A stretch of DNA of 7,520 bases from Lentisphaeria bacterium. GTDB lineage: Bacteria; Verrucomicrobiota; Lentisphaeria; Oligosphaerales; JAFGRS01. Both the position numbers and the translations under genes were made by a program. The DNA lies in NCBI GenBank assembly GCA_016935045.1, contig JAFGRS010000549.1:1-7520 (forward strand), written 5' to 3'. Shown one piece after another: positions 1 to 5,984 of the stretch. The first letter of the stretch is position 1. Every line of letters begins with the position of its first letter. The notes beneath the pieces were generated by a model. The model worked only from the letters and a program-made list of their open reading frames with translations, did not search any database and had not been told where the DNA came from.

Positions 1-575
1 GCCGCGTCACGGCAGCCCCCGCCTCGCGGCGCGAAGAGGAAGCCACTCTCGCCGTTGCCGAAGGCCACGGGCGTGTCCCCGAGGATGGGATCGAGGGCGG
101 CAACGGGCGGGATCACGGCATCCACTCCCCGGCCCAGTCCGCTGATGTCGTTGAGCCAGCGTTCCCAGACGGCCTGGCGCAGGTAGTAAAGCCGGACGTG
201 GAGTTTGCCGTTGCCGGCTCCGGGGATGACGCGGTACGCCCACGCCAGTCGATCGTCGGGCAGAGGCGCCTGGCGGCGCAGTTCGAAGGCGACCGCATGG
301 CGGAGTTCGTCGGCCCGCAGTGCCGGTATGTCGAGGTCGACCACGCCGGCGGCGAGGTCCTCGGCGCCGACGACCAGCACGGTGGACTCCCCGAGGCCCA
401 GGGCCCGCAGGCCGTTCGCGAGGGTTTCGGCCACGCTGCTATCGGCGCCCGCATCCGCCTCCCAGCAGGCCACCACGCGACAGGTCCGTCCCGAACGGCG
501 CACCGCAAGCCCTCGGCAATGGCCGCCGGCCGTCCACGTCAACGCCGCGGCGCGTGTTCCTGTGAAGGTGGTCAT
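1..575 (-). CDS. GspL/PilM-like assembly platform protein, N-terminal part (runs off the window)
   Basis: The frame opens at an ATG at 575-573 and stays open for 191 codons to the window edge, so the C-terminal part is not visible. The visible part resembles the actin-like cytoplasmic domain of GspL/PilM proteins. A strand-like TVLVVG at residues 65-70 precedes the segment LDIPALRADELRHAVAFEL (81-99) and then PLPDDRLAWAYRV, the usual pattern in this family in which a helix beginning near 'P-L-x-x-x-E-L' precedes a short proline motif. In T2SS, GspL binds the GspE ATPase and spans the inner membrane; the membrane segment would lie beyond base 1. The Shine-Dalgarno is weak (a GA-rich stretch about 13-20 nt upstream). 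In T2SS operons gspL normally follows gspK directly; here the mla genes lie between them. PilM of a type IV pilus is the main alternative, and the gspK-like gene nearby favours GspL. Confidence 0.62.
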   Translation of the reverse strand, partial: MTTFTGTRAAALTWTAGGHCRGLAVRRSGRTCRVVACWEADAGADSSVAETLANGLRALGLGESTVLVVGAEDLAAGVVDLDIPALRADELRHAVAFELRRQAPLPDDRLAWAYRVIPGAGNGKLHVRLYYLRQAVWERWLNDISGLGRGVDAVIPPVAALDPILGDTPVAFGNGESGFLFAPRGGGCRDA

Positions 576-861
576 CCGTCCAAGGGTCTTTCTCTCGTGG
601 GACAGACCGTGGAGTCTCCCGTGGGGGGGACATCAAGGGTTACAACGTAGTTCCGACCATGGGGATTTGCGAGCCTGCGGGGGGATGCTTCGGGACTGAT
701 TCAGAAAGGGGAACGGTGCAGGAGTGGGCGTGTTGCCGGCGCGCGTCAGGGAGGTCTGCTTCCCGGACCGGTGTCCCACTGCCGCAGGGACAGCGGCGGC
801 GGCGAGCACTCCGCCCGACCCTGGAGCGGCCCCGGGTCTGCCTTGCATCGAGGCAGGGGGT
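576..861. other. Spacer between mlaA and the GspL-like gene
   Basis: No open frame here looks like protein on either strand. A small stem (GCCGC 781-785 with GCGGC 793-797) lies shortly downstream of mlaA, but no T tract follows it in the direction of transcription, so it is not a convincing terminator. I see no clear -35/-10 pair ahead of the GspL-like gene. The length would allow a separate promoter, but the sequence does not show one. Confidence 0.4.
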
Positions 862-1605
862 TCACTCGGCCGCCTGCCGGTCCCGGTACTGGATGTAGGA
901 CTCACGCAGGGAGATGTAGTGGTCGATGGCGACCTCTTTGCTCTTTTCGTAGTCGCCGAGGCGCAGGGAGGTGTGGTTGATGCGGTCGCAGGCCCGGATG
1001 CCCAGGCGCAGTCCGCTCTCGCCGATGTAGTTCAGGGGATCGAGGAAGGCATCCGCGACGAGTCCCGCCCCGTCCCGGCAGCTCGATGGCCCGAGGGCGG
1101 GAAGGGTCAGATACGGGCCATGGCCCAGGCCGTACCGTCCCAGGGTCTGGCCGAAGTCCTCGTCGTGTTCCTCGATCTCGAACACCGTCTCGGCCAGATC
1201 GAGGTATCCCCCCACCCCCGCGGTCGTGTTGACCAGGAAGCGGCTGAGTTCGTCCAGGAGGTCGCTGGTGCGGCCCTGCAGCAGGCAGTTGACCGCCCGT
1301 CGAGGCATGGCCGCGTTGCGGAACACGTTGGCGACGCCCTCCCGGACGCTCTCCGGCAGGATGCGCGCATAGCCGGTCGCGAGGGGTTTGAGGACCCAGA
1401 AGTAGAGCCTGTCGTTGACCTGGTACAGGCCTCGGTTCACGGGCTCGATGGGGTCGGCGACGGCCCGGGCCTCCATCTCCTCGTCAAAACCCGCCATGTC
1501 GTCGTCCGCCGCCCGCATTCCCGGGCCGGGACACCCCAGCAGCAGACCGGCCGCCAGAATCAGAACGCCAGTCCCCCGTCGATAGTCCGGAACGCCTGCC
1601 ATCAT
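862..1605 (-). CDS. mlaA: MlaA (VacJ) outer-membrane lipoprotein of the lipid-asymmetry system
   Basis: MlaA sits in the outer membrane and exchanges phospholipid with the periplasmic carrier MlaC, keeping phospholipid out of the outer leaflet. The 247-residue product is close to the E. coli length (251). It starts with a lipoprotein signal ending LLLGC, with the lipidated cysteine at residue 25. Family signatures are clear: DPIEPVNRGLYQVND from residue 51 (family DPxExxNRxxFxxND), FLVNTTAGVGGYLD at 123-136, and the hallmark GLGHGPYLTLPALGPS followed by RD near 159-178. A Shine-Dalgarno GAGGAG (1612-1617) sits 6 nt before the first ATG; the second codon is also ATG. It follows mlaC by 17 nt, so the two are almost certainly cotranscribed. 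In E. coli mlaA is unlinked from the other mla genes; linkage, as here, is known in other bacteria. Confidence 0.95.
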   Translation of the reverse strand: MMAGVPDYRRGTGVLILAAGLLLGCPGPGMRAADDDMAGFDEEMEARAVADPIEPVNRGLYQVNDRLYFWVLKPLATGYARILPESVREGVANVFRNAAMPRRAVNCLLQGRTSDLLDELSRFLVNTTAGVGGYLDLAETVFEIEEHDEDFGQTLGRYGLGHGPYLTLPALGPSSCRDGAGLVADAFLDPLNYIGESGLRLGIRACDRINHTSLRLGDYEKSKEVAIDHYISLRESYIQYRDRQAAE

Positions 1606-1611
1606 GCCATT

Positions 1612-1617
1612 CTCCTC
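1612..1617 (-). promoter_or_regulatory. Shine-Dalgarno of mlaA
   Basis: GAGGAG on the minus strand, 6 nt ahead of the ATG at 1605. It supports that ATG over the out-of-frame ATG at 1610-1608, which has no spacing from the motif. Confidence 0.75.
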
Positions 1618-1622
1618 GAATT

Positions 1623-2288
1623 CTACTTTGCGCCCCGCTTCTCGCGCAGGGCACGCACCTTGGACTCGAGCACATCCATGATCTTCTCCCGCGACCGCAA
1701 CGGGGCCAGTTCCGTGCGCCAGTTGCGCACCAGGCTGACCCCCTCGACAATGAAATTGCGCACCCTCCAGGCCGTCAGGGTCTCATCGTAGACGAGGGTG
1801 TACCCGGTCTTGACAGGCGCCCCCTCGGCGGGCGTGAACACGACGTCGAGGGTCAGGGAACCGTCCGTCCGCAGAATTCCGTCGAGGATCTCGATGCCGA
1901 TGCGGTCGGCGTTGGCCGGGTCTTCCGAGACGATATGGTGTTCGACCTGGGTCAGGTAGTGCAGCACCACGTAGTCGCCGAACACGCGGGAGAACTCCTC
2001 CATCTGCTCGTCGTTGAAGAGGGGACGGTTCCGCGCCAGGACCCAGCGACTGATGCTCTGCCAGTCGAAACGCTCGTCCAGGAGCGAGCGCATGGCATCC
2101 AGGAACCTCTCGTTGTTCTCGGGCTTGATCAGCTCCCGGTCCCGGAACAAGGCCAGGATCCGATCCGACGTCTCCCGAATCTGCTCCCTGGCCAGGGCAG
2201 GGTCCCCCGCCCCGGAGGCGCCCCGGACGCAGCCCAGAACCACCACCGCCGCCCACAGCGCGCGCAGCATCGCTTTCCGTACGCACAT
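1623..2288 (-). CDS. mlaC: MlaC periplasmic phospholipid carrier
   Basis: MlaC shuttles phospholipid between the MlaFED complex in the inner membrane and MlaA in the outer membrane. The 221-residue product has an N-terminal hydrophobic export signal (residues about 8-20). The body matches the MlaC/Ttg2D family: FDWQSISRWVLARN (74-87), the EEFSRVFGDYVVLHYL helix (97-112), and VEGVSLVRNWRTEL (182-195), equivalent to the family 'GvSlv.nyR' motif near the C terminus. I place the start at the ATG at 2288 because GGAGG (2297-2301) lies 8 nt upstream. The in-frame ATG at 2303 would add five residues and has no good Shine-Dalgarno. The export signal also contains VLGC at 17-20, so processing as a lipoprotein is possible; signal peptidase I cleavage after ASG (24-26) is the other reading. 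A 334-bp hairpin-rich spacer separates it from mlaD. Confidence 0.92.
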   Translation of the reverse strand: MCVRKAMLRALWAAVVVLGCVRGASGAGDPALAREQIRETSDRILALFRDRELIKPENNERFLDAMRSLLDERFDWQSISRWVLARNRPLFNDEQMEEFSRVFGDYVVLHYLTQVEHHIVSEDPANADRIGIEILDGILRTDGSLTLDVVFTPAEGAPVKTGYTLVYDETLTAWRVRNFIVEGVSLVRNWRTELAPLRSREKIMDVLESKVRALREKRGAK

Positions 2289-2296
2289 CGTCTGCA

Positions 2297-2301
2297 CCTC
2301 C
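2297..2301 (-). promoter_or_regulatory. Shine-Dalgarno deciding the mlaC start
   Basis: GGAGG on the minus strand, with 8 nt to the ATG at 2288. It partly overlaps the alternative upstream ATG (2303-2301), which argues that the downstream ATG is the real start. Confidence 0.75.
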
Positions 2302-2323
2302 ATGGATATGTGCCTTGGCCTGG

Positions 2324-2363
2324 TGGATTCACGCGGCGGGTGATCGCCCGCCGCGTGAATCCA
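2324..2363. repeat. Perfect 17-bp inverted repeat (long hairpin) upstream of mlaC
   Basis: The left arm TGGATTCACGCGGCGGG (2324-2340) and the right arm CCCGCCGCGTGAATCCA (2347-2363) are exact reverse complements around a 6-nt loop, TGATCG. As RNA this would be a very stable hairpin whose base lies about 35 nt ahead of the mlaC start codon. In the direction of transcription it is followed by CCAGGCCAAGG and no U-run. Possible roles are an mRNA stabiliser or processing site between mlaEFD and mlaCA, an attenuator, or part of a dispersed repeat element. Confidence 0.9.
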
Positions 2364-2378
2364 TGAAGTCAGGTACCA

Positions 2379-2599
2379 CCGGCTGAGCCGGGCGCTTGTT
2401 GGACGCTTCGCTTGGGCCGGTCAAACCGGCCGCACCTGCACGGCCGGCTGAAGCCGGCGTACAGCGATGCGTGTCGTGGCCGCGGCGAGTCCGCCCAGCC
2501 GTCTCGGTATCTCCCCGGGCCGGCGCTCGCCGGCTGCCCAGGGCGCTGTTTCGCGGTCATGCCGCATGGATACCGCGAACCCGCCCGGAGCCGGGCGGG
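2379..2599. repeat. Cluster of six short perfect hairpins (palindromic repeat array)
   Basis: Perfect stems in order: CCGGC/GCCGG (2379-2391, 3-nt loop); GGCCGGT/ACCGGCC (2415-2431, 3-nt loop); GCCGGC/GCCGGC (2443-2458, loop TGAA); GCCGGC/GCCGGC (2519-2534, loop GCTC); TTCGCGGT/ACCGCGAA (2550-2579, 14-nt loop); and CCCGCCCGG/CCGGGCGGG (2580-2599, 2-nt loop). Four share a CCGG-type core. The last lies 24-43 nt after the mlaD stop codon and could act as a 3' stabiliser or a factor-dependent stop for mlaEFD. GC richness makes short stems likely by chance, but 8- and 9-bp perfect stems side by side are harder to explain that way. Confidence 0.75.
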
Positions 2600-2622
2600 C
2601 ATGGCGGGTCCGAGACGTCAGG

Positions 2623-3069
2623 TCAGTCGCCCTTGCCGAAGACGAGTTTCGAGATCAGTTGTTCGAAGTCCACCGCGGGTTCCGTCTCGACGATCTGCCC
2701 GCCGTCCCCGATCAGGGTCTCGTCGCCCCCCGGGGAGATGGTGATGTAGCGTTCGCCGATGAGCCCGCGCGTGCGCACCGAGGCGATGGCGTCGGCCTGC
2801 AACGGGACCCGGGCCGTGATCTGCATGCTCACCAGGCCGTTGTAGTCTTGGATCGTCACCGCCTTGACACGGCCGATATCCACCCCGGCCAGGGTCACGG
2901 GGGCGCCCACACGCAGGCCCCCGACATCCGCGAACACCGCCTGCACCTCGTACCCGGCCCCGCGGATGACCTCCCGCCGGGCCAGGCGAACGGACATGTG
3001 GGCCAGGCAGAGCACGCCGGCCACCACGAACAGGCCCACAACGATCTCGACACCACGTCCCGCTCTCAC
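2623..3069 (-). CDS. mlaD: MlaD, MCE-domain substrate-binding subunit
   Basis: MlaD is anchored in the inner membrane, forms a hexameric ring on the periplasmic face of MlaE, and passes phospholipid to or from MlaC. The 148-residue product has one membrane helix (about residues 7-29, GVEIVVGLFVVAGVLCLAHM) and a single MCE domain (about 38-116). Clear motifs are ADVGGLRVGAPVTLAGVDIG (47-66) and RGLIGERYITISPGG (101-115). A final helix VDFEQLISKLVFGK matches the pore-lining C-terminal helix of E. coli MlaD. It is shorter than E. coli MlaD (183), mainly because it lacks the disordered tail. The start is GTG at 3069, set by AGGAGG 8 nt upstream and by the N-terminal family pattern. The longest open frame begins at 3309 but would overlap mlaF by over 220 nt with non-protein-like sequence. 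The gap to mlaF is 13 nt. Confidence 0.94.
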   Translation of the reverse strand: MRAGRGVEIVVGLFVVAGVLCLAHMSVRLARREVIRGAGYEVQAVFADVGGLRVGAPVTLAGVDIGRVKAVTIQDYNGLVSMQITARVPLQADAIASVRTRGLIGERYITISPGGDETLIGDGGQIVETEPAVDFEQLISKLVFGKGD

Positions 3070-3077
3070 GTTCCGGT

Positions 3078-3083
3078 CCTCCT
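3078..3083 (-). promoter_or_regulatory. Shine-Dalgarno deciding the mlaD GTG start
   Basis: AGGAGG on the minus strand, 8 nt before the GTG at 3069. Its last base coincides with the final base of the mlaF stop codon, so translation of mlaF and mlaD is probably coupled. Confidence 0.85.
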
Positions 3084-3847
3084 CACCTTCGCGGCCCCGG
3101 CGTCCGGCGGGGCTCCATCTGCGCATCGTCCCCTCGGAGCATCGCGACGACCACCTCGTCGTCGGAAGCGAGCATGTCGTCCGGAGTGCCGACGAACCGC
3201 AGCCGGCCGTCGTGCAGGAGACCGACGTGCTCGACGATCTCGAAGATGCGCGGGATCTGATGGCTGACAATGATGCCGGTGAAACGCAGGTTCCTGTGGC
3301 ACTGCGCAATGAGCTCGAGGATGGCGTGGGCGGTGATGGGGTCGAGTCCGGTGGTCGGCTCGTCGAAGAAGATCAGTTCGGGTTCCAGCACCAGGGCCCG
3401 GGCCAGGGCCGCCCGCTTGACCATGCCCCCGCTGATCTGGGCGGGGAGCTTTCCTTCCGCCCCCGCGAGGCCGACGCGGGCCAGGGCCTCGGACGCCCGG
3501 CGCGAGACGTCCTCCTCTTCCAGCCTCATGCATTCCCGGAGCGGGAAGGCGACATTGTCGTAGACGGTCATCGAGTCGAACAGCGCTCCGCCCTGGAACA
3601 CGAATCCGAAGCGGCGGCGCAACCGTCTGAGTTCGTGGGCCCCCAAGGAGGCGAGGTCCTGTCCATCGATGCAGACACGCCCGCGGTCGGGCCTGAGCAT
3701 GCCCGCCAGGTGGCGCAGCAGGACGCTCTTGCCATGGCCGCTGCGACCCACCAGGGCCATGAAGTGGCCACGCGGCACCTCGAAGGAGACCCCGCGCAGC
3801 ACGGGGACCCCTTCGAATGCCTTGTGCAGGCCGACTGCCTGGATCAT
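3083..3847 (-). CDS. mlaF: MlaF, ATPase of the phospholipid ABC transporter
   Basis: This cytoplasmic ATP-binding subunit powers MlaE-MlaD lipid transport. The 254-residue product holds the full set of ABC motifs: Walker A GRSGHGKS (34-41), Q-loop FVFQGGALFD (Q85), signature ISGGM (138-142), Walker B LIFFDEP with catalytic Glu163, D-loop GLD (167-169) and switch His196 in IIVSHQ. 'SGGM' rather than 'SGGQ', followed by KRAALARAL, and the FQ-GALFDS stretch are typical of the MlaF/Ttg2A subfamily. The C-terminal tail is acidic, then Arg/Pro-rich. The ATG at 3847 lies 13 nt after the mlaE stop, with GGAG (3857-3860) 9 nt upstream. All catalytic residues are present and nothing suggests decay. Confidence 0.96.
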   Translation of the reverse strand: MIQAVGLHKAFEGVPVLRGVSFEVPRGHFMALVGRSGHGKSVLLRHLAGMLRPDRGRVCIDGQDLASLGAHELRRLRRRFGFVFQGGALFDSMTVYDNVAFPLRECMRLEEEDVSRRASEALARVGLAGAEGKLPAQISGGMVKRAALARALVLEPELIFFDEPTTGLDPITAHAILELIAQCHRNLRFTGIIVSHQIPRIFEIVEHVGLLHDGRLRFVGTPDDMLASDDEVVVAMLRGDDAQMEPRRTPGPRR

Positions 3848-3860
3848 CGCACCGCGCTCC

Positions 3861-4637
3861 TCAGAACAGAGCGGACGTCATGAAGTAGTCCCACACCAGG
3901 ATCAGCACGGAGGACAGCACCACGCCCTGGGTGGTCGCGCGGCTCACGCCTTCGGCCCCGTAGCCGCAGGTGTAGCCCTTGTAGCAGGATACCCAGCAGA
4001 TGATGACGCCGAAGCTGAGGGACTTCCAGACGCCCGCGGCAATGTCCCTGGTCTCCAGGTACTGGGCGATTTCGCCGAGGTAGGTGCCGCCGCTGACCCC
4101 GAGGACCCTGACGCCGATCAGGTAGCCGGCCCAGATGCCGATCACGTCGAACATGGCGGACAGCAGGGGCATGGCCACGACGGCCGCCACGAGATTGGGG
4201 ACGACGACATAGCGGAACGGGTTGAGCCCCATCAGTTCCATGGCGTCGAGCTGCTCGCCGATCCGCATGATGCCGATCTCGGCCGTGATGGCCGAACCCC
4301 CTCGCCCGGTCACCATCAAGCCGGCAAGCACCGGCCCCAGTTCCCGGACCAGGGCAAGGGCAACCAGGGGACCGATGAAGGCATCCGAACCGAAGCGGCT
4401 GAGGGCGTAGAACCCCTGCAGGGTCAGCACCATCCCGGTGAAGGCTCCGGTCAGGGCGATGACGAGGACGGACTGGGCCCCGATGAAGAACAGGCGCCGG
4501 AGGCACAGGCGCGGCTTCCAGGGCGGGGTGACGGCATAGGCGACCATGCCGCCCAGGAAGACGCCCATCCTCCCGGCCCGGCGCATGGCCCGCAGGGCCG
4601 CCCTGCCAATGGTCTCCAGGCAGTCCAGTATCCTCAC
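3861..4637 (-). CDS. mlaE: MlaE, permease of the phospholipid ABC transporter
   Basis: MlaE is the dimeric inner-membrane permease between the MlaF ATPase and the MlaD ring. Started at the GTG at 4637, it has 258 residues (E. coli 260), and its N terminus (VRILDCLETIG) aligns with the E. coli start. Family signatures are strong: VALALVRELGPVLAGL and TGRGGSAITAEIG (about 92-122), the coupling-helix motif EQLDAMELMGLNP (128-140), and GAEGVSRATTQGVV (227-240). Several hydrophobic helices follow the usual arrangement. Cysteines at 214, 218 and 224 cluster ahead of the GAEGV motif. GGAAGAG (4645-4651) lies 7 nt before the GTG. In-frame ATGs at 4709 and 4736 would add a Pro/Arg-rich extension with no family counterpart, so I reject them. 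There is no N-terminal STAS (MlaB-like) fusion. Confidence 0.95.
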   Translation of the reverse strand: MRILDCLETIGRAALRAMRRAGRMGVFLGGMVAYAVTPPWKPRLCLRRLFFIGAQSVLVIALTGAFTGMVLTLQGFYALSRFGSDAFIGPLVALALVRELGPVLAGLMVTGRGGSAITAEIGIMRIGEQLDAMELMGLNPFRYVVVPNLVAAVVAMPLLSAMFDVIGIWAGYLIGVRVLGVSGGTYLGEIAQYLETRDIAAGVWKSLSFGVIICWVSCYKGYTCGYGAEGVSRATTQGVVLSSVLILVWDYFMTSALF

Positions 4638-4644
4638 CGTGATT

Positions 4645-4651
4645 CTCTTCC
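4645..4651 (-). promoter_or_regulatory. Shine-Dalgarno supporting the mlaE GTG start
   Basis: GGAAGAG on the minus strand, 7 nt before the GTG at 4637. The alternative ATG at 4709 has GAGG only 3 nt away, too close to be efficient. Confidence 0.6.
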
Positions 4652-4736
4652 GTCCAACCCGGGTGCCCGGGTGCGGGGGCCATGGTTCTGTGGGCGGGCC
4701 ATGCTCCATGGACCTCTTCGGGCTTTGGGCACGCAC

Positions 4737-4764
4737 ACCCTATCGCATCAACCCGCGAAAGCAA
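4737..4764 (-). promoter_or_regulatory. Possible sigma-70-type promoter ahead of mlaE
   Basis: On the minus strand, TTGCTT (4764-4759) and TAGGGT (4742-4737) are separated by 16 nt, giving a leader of about 95 nt to the mlaE GTG. The -10 match is poor and the call rests mainly on position in a slightly more A/T-rich patch. Confidence 0.2.
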
Positions 4765-4834
4765 ACCCGGACCCGGTGGCAGAGCCATGCCAGTGACAGC
4801 CGGAAGGGCCCGGGAACCGACCCATGCCTTTCCG

Positions 4835-4875
4835 CCTGCCCGGAGGCGGAGCACGGCGGGAAGCGGCCCCGTCTC
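4835..4875. repeat. 41-bp direct repeat, copy 1
   Basis: It begins CCTGCCCGGAGGCGGAGCAC and matches the copy at 4908-4948 at 37 of 41 positions, with no gaps; the copies are offset by 73 bp. It is non-coding and lies after the gspK-like stop in the direction of transcription. Confidence 0.85.
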
Positions 4876-4907
4876 GCGGTTCCGGGACGTGGCCTGCCGC
4901 GGTCGAT

Positions 4908-4948
4908 CCTGCCCGGCGGCGGAGCACGGCGGGGAGCGGCCGCGTCCC
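4908..4948. repeat. 41-bp direct repeat, copy 2
   Basis: It begins CCTGCCCGGCGGCGGAGCAC. The four differences from copy 1 are single substitutions at repeat positions 10, 27, 35 and 40. It begins 4 nt beyond the gspK-like stop codon. Confidence 0.85.
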
Positions 4949-4952
4949 CTAT

Positions 4953-5981
4953 TCACTGCCACTGGCGATGCCAGAGGGCCCACGTCTGCCGGGCGTTGTC
5001 GCCGTACGCATCGGGTCGCCGAATGTCGGCCAGACGCGCCACCAGGAAGCGCCGTGTCACGTCCCCGTCGGAGGACTGGGCCGCGGCCTCGATGGCTGCC
5101 ACGCCCGACTCGACAAAGGAGAAACGGTTCATGATCCTGGCGGTCAGGTCGGCCCCCAGGCTCTCGTCGAGGGGAATGGCGTCCCGCTGCCAGCTCTCGC
5201 GCGCCTGGAGCACGGCTTCGAGTTCGGTCTCGGAGAGGTTTCCGTGGCTGCGGAGGAGGTCCGGCGAACTGGAGAAGAAGGATGGTCTGCGCCCCCCACG
5301 GTTGCCGGGGAAGGTGATCCCGCGCGGGGGAATCAGGCGCACACCGGCCTGGAGCACGTCACGCCAGCCCGGCAACCAGTAGACCTCTTCGCGGAACTGC
5401 ATGGGGGCGTCCCGGGGCAGGTCCCCCAGACCCTCGGCGAGGTACCCGTCCCGCTCCATGCCGCGGAGGTGCAGCTGGTCATCCCCGTCGACGTAGTCCG
5501 CGGCGATATCCAGGAAGGTCTCCACCCGTTCCCGCCATTCGATGTCCTCCGGGGAGATGTTCTGCCGCAGTTCCTCCCCCGGCTGACCGCCCGAGAAATC
5601 GATGCCCCGTTCGGCGTCATAGAGGGCCACCAGGCCACGCATCCCTGCGCTGCTGTGCGGGCGGCCGTCCAACATCCAGGGTTCCGCTTCGGGGTCCGTT
5701 CGTTGCGGAGAGAGGCGCCCGAGGGTCCTGTCGGCGAAGAGCCTGCGGTCCACCAGGTGCAGCCAGAAGGCACGGTCGGCGGCGGATTCCGCGACGTACT
5801 TCAGCCGGCTGCGTTCCGCCGCCACCGCCGACTCCCGGGCAATCGTCTCGCTGAGCAGCATCACGTGGGCGGCAAGCACCGCCGCCACCGCGGCACTCCC
5901 CATGACCACCACCAACGCCATCCCGCCCTGCGCGGGCGGCGCGGAACGGCCAGGCCCCGTTGGCGAAAGGCACATGCGCAC
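4953..5981 (-). CDS. gspK: GspK-like minor pseudopilin
   Basis: GspK caps the T2SS pseudopilus together with GspI and GspJ. The 342-residue product has a 20-residue leader ending QGG, then MALVVVMGSAAVAAVLAAHV. This prepilin-like helix lacks Glu at mature position 5, which is characteristic of GspK rather than other pseudopilins. Downstream, FLDIAADYVDGDDQ (156-169), GMERDGY (174-180) and FREEVYWLPGW (196-206) match the family's 'l.DwiDpD ... GaE..Y ... leELr.v.G' order. The length fits the family (about 300-340). The start is GTG at 5981, with a full AAGGAGG 8 nt upstream; the ATG two codons later would be 14 nt away. The gap to the gspJ-like gene is 3 nt, so the two are probably translationally coupled. 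gspL would normally come next but mlaE does. Confidence 0.83.
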   Translation of the reverse strand: MRMCLSPTGPGRSAPPAQGGMALVVVMGSAAVAAVLAAHVMLLSETIARESAVAAERSRLKYVAESAADRAFWLHLVDRRLFADRTLGRLSPQRTDPEAEPWMLDGRPHSSAGMRGLVALYDAERGIDFSGGQPGEELRQNISPEDIEWRERVETFLDIAADYVDGDDQLHLRGMERDGYLAEGLGDLPRDAPMQFREEVYWLPGWRDVLQAGVRLIPPRGITFPGNRGGRRPSFFSSSPDLLRSHGNLSETELEAVLQARESWQRDAIPLDESLGADLTARIMNRFSFVESGVAAIEAAAQSSDGDVTRRFLVARLADIRRPDAYGDNARQTWALWHRQWQ

Positions 5982-5984
5982 GGT

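Larger units (their letters stand above)
2289..2622. other. Hairpin-packed spacer between mlaD and mlaC
   Basis: This 334-bp stretch interrupts the otherwise tightly packed mla genes and holds no credible coding frame. It contains at least seven perfect inverted repeats, listed separately. None is followed by a T tract on the minus strand, so they do not look like standard intrinsic terminators. The density of CCGG-cored palindromes resembles clusters of repetitive extragenic palindromes. Whether mlaC-mlaA is read through from mlaEFD or has its own promoter here cannot be decided by eye. Confidence 0.7.
4638..4952. other. Spacer between gspK-like gene and mlaE
   Basis: This 315-bp stretch has no credible coding frame. 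It contains two 41-bp direct repeats (4835-4875, 4908-4948), a tandem 8-bp duplication CCCGGGTG x2 (4658-4673), and a possible but weak promoter. It marks the change from pseudopilin to mla genes, so mlaE may have its own transcription start here. Confidence 0.65.

Noticed and set aside
34..41. MlaF Walker A reading GHGKS as a degenerate motif (residue positions)
   Set aside because: GxxGxGKS is intact (GRSGHGKS); His at the variable position does not indicate loss of function.
724..1791. Plus-strand open frame (355 codons) opposite mlaA and mlaC
   Set aside because: Antisense shadow of two well-supported genes, with no recognisable motif.
2580..2599. Intrinsic terminator after mlaD
   Set aside because: The stem is strong (9 bp) but the loop is only 2 nt and no T tract follows on the minus strand, so it is kept only as part of the hairpin array.
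2289..2622. CRISPR array
   Set aside because: The repeats are different short palindromes, not identical direct repeats with regular unique spacers, and no cas gene is present.
3070..3309. N-terminal extension of mlaD back to 3309
   Set aside because: It would overlap mlaF by over 220 nt, is Ser/Arg-rich without family match, and a much better GTG with AGGAGG exists at 3069.
2864..3883. Plus-strand open frame (339 codons) opposite mlaD and mlaF
   Set aside because: Antisense shadow; the ATPase and MCE motifs lie on the other strand.
3669..4796. Plus-strand open frame (375 codons) opposite mlaF and mlaE
   Set aside because: The product is low-complexity (His, Gly, Asp, Pro) and antisense to strong ABC transporter genes.
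3844..4983. Minus-strand open frame (379 codons) in another frame over mlaE
   Set aside because: It overlaps mlaE almost entirely, and the permease motifs are in the other frame.
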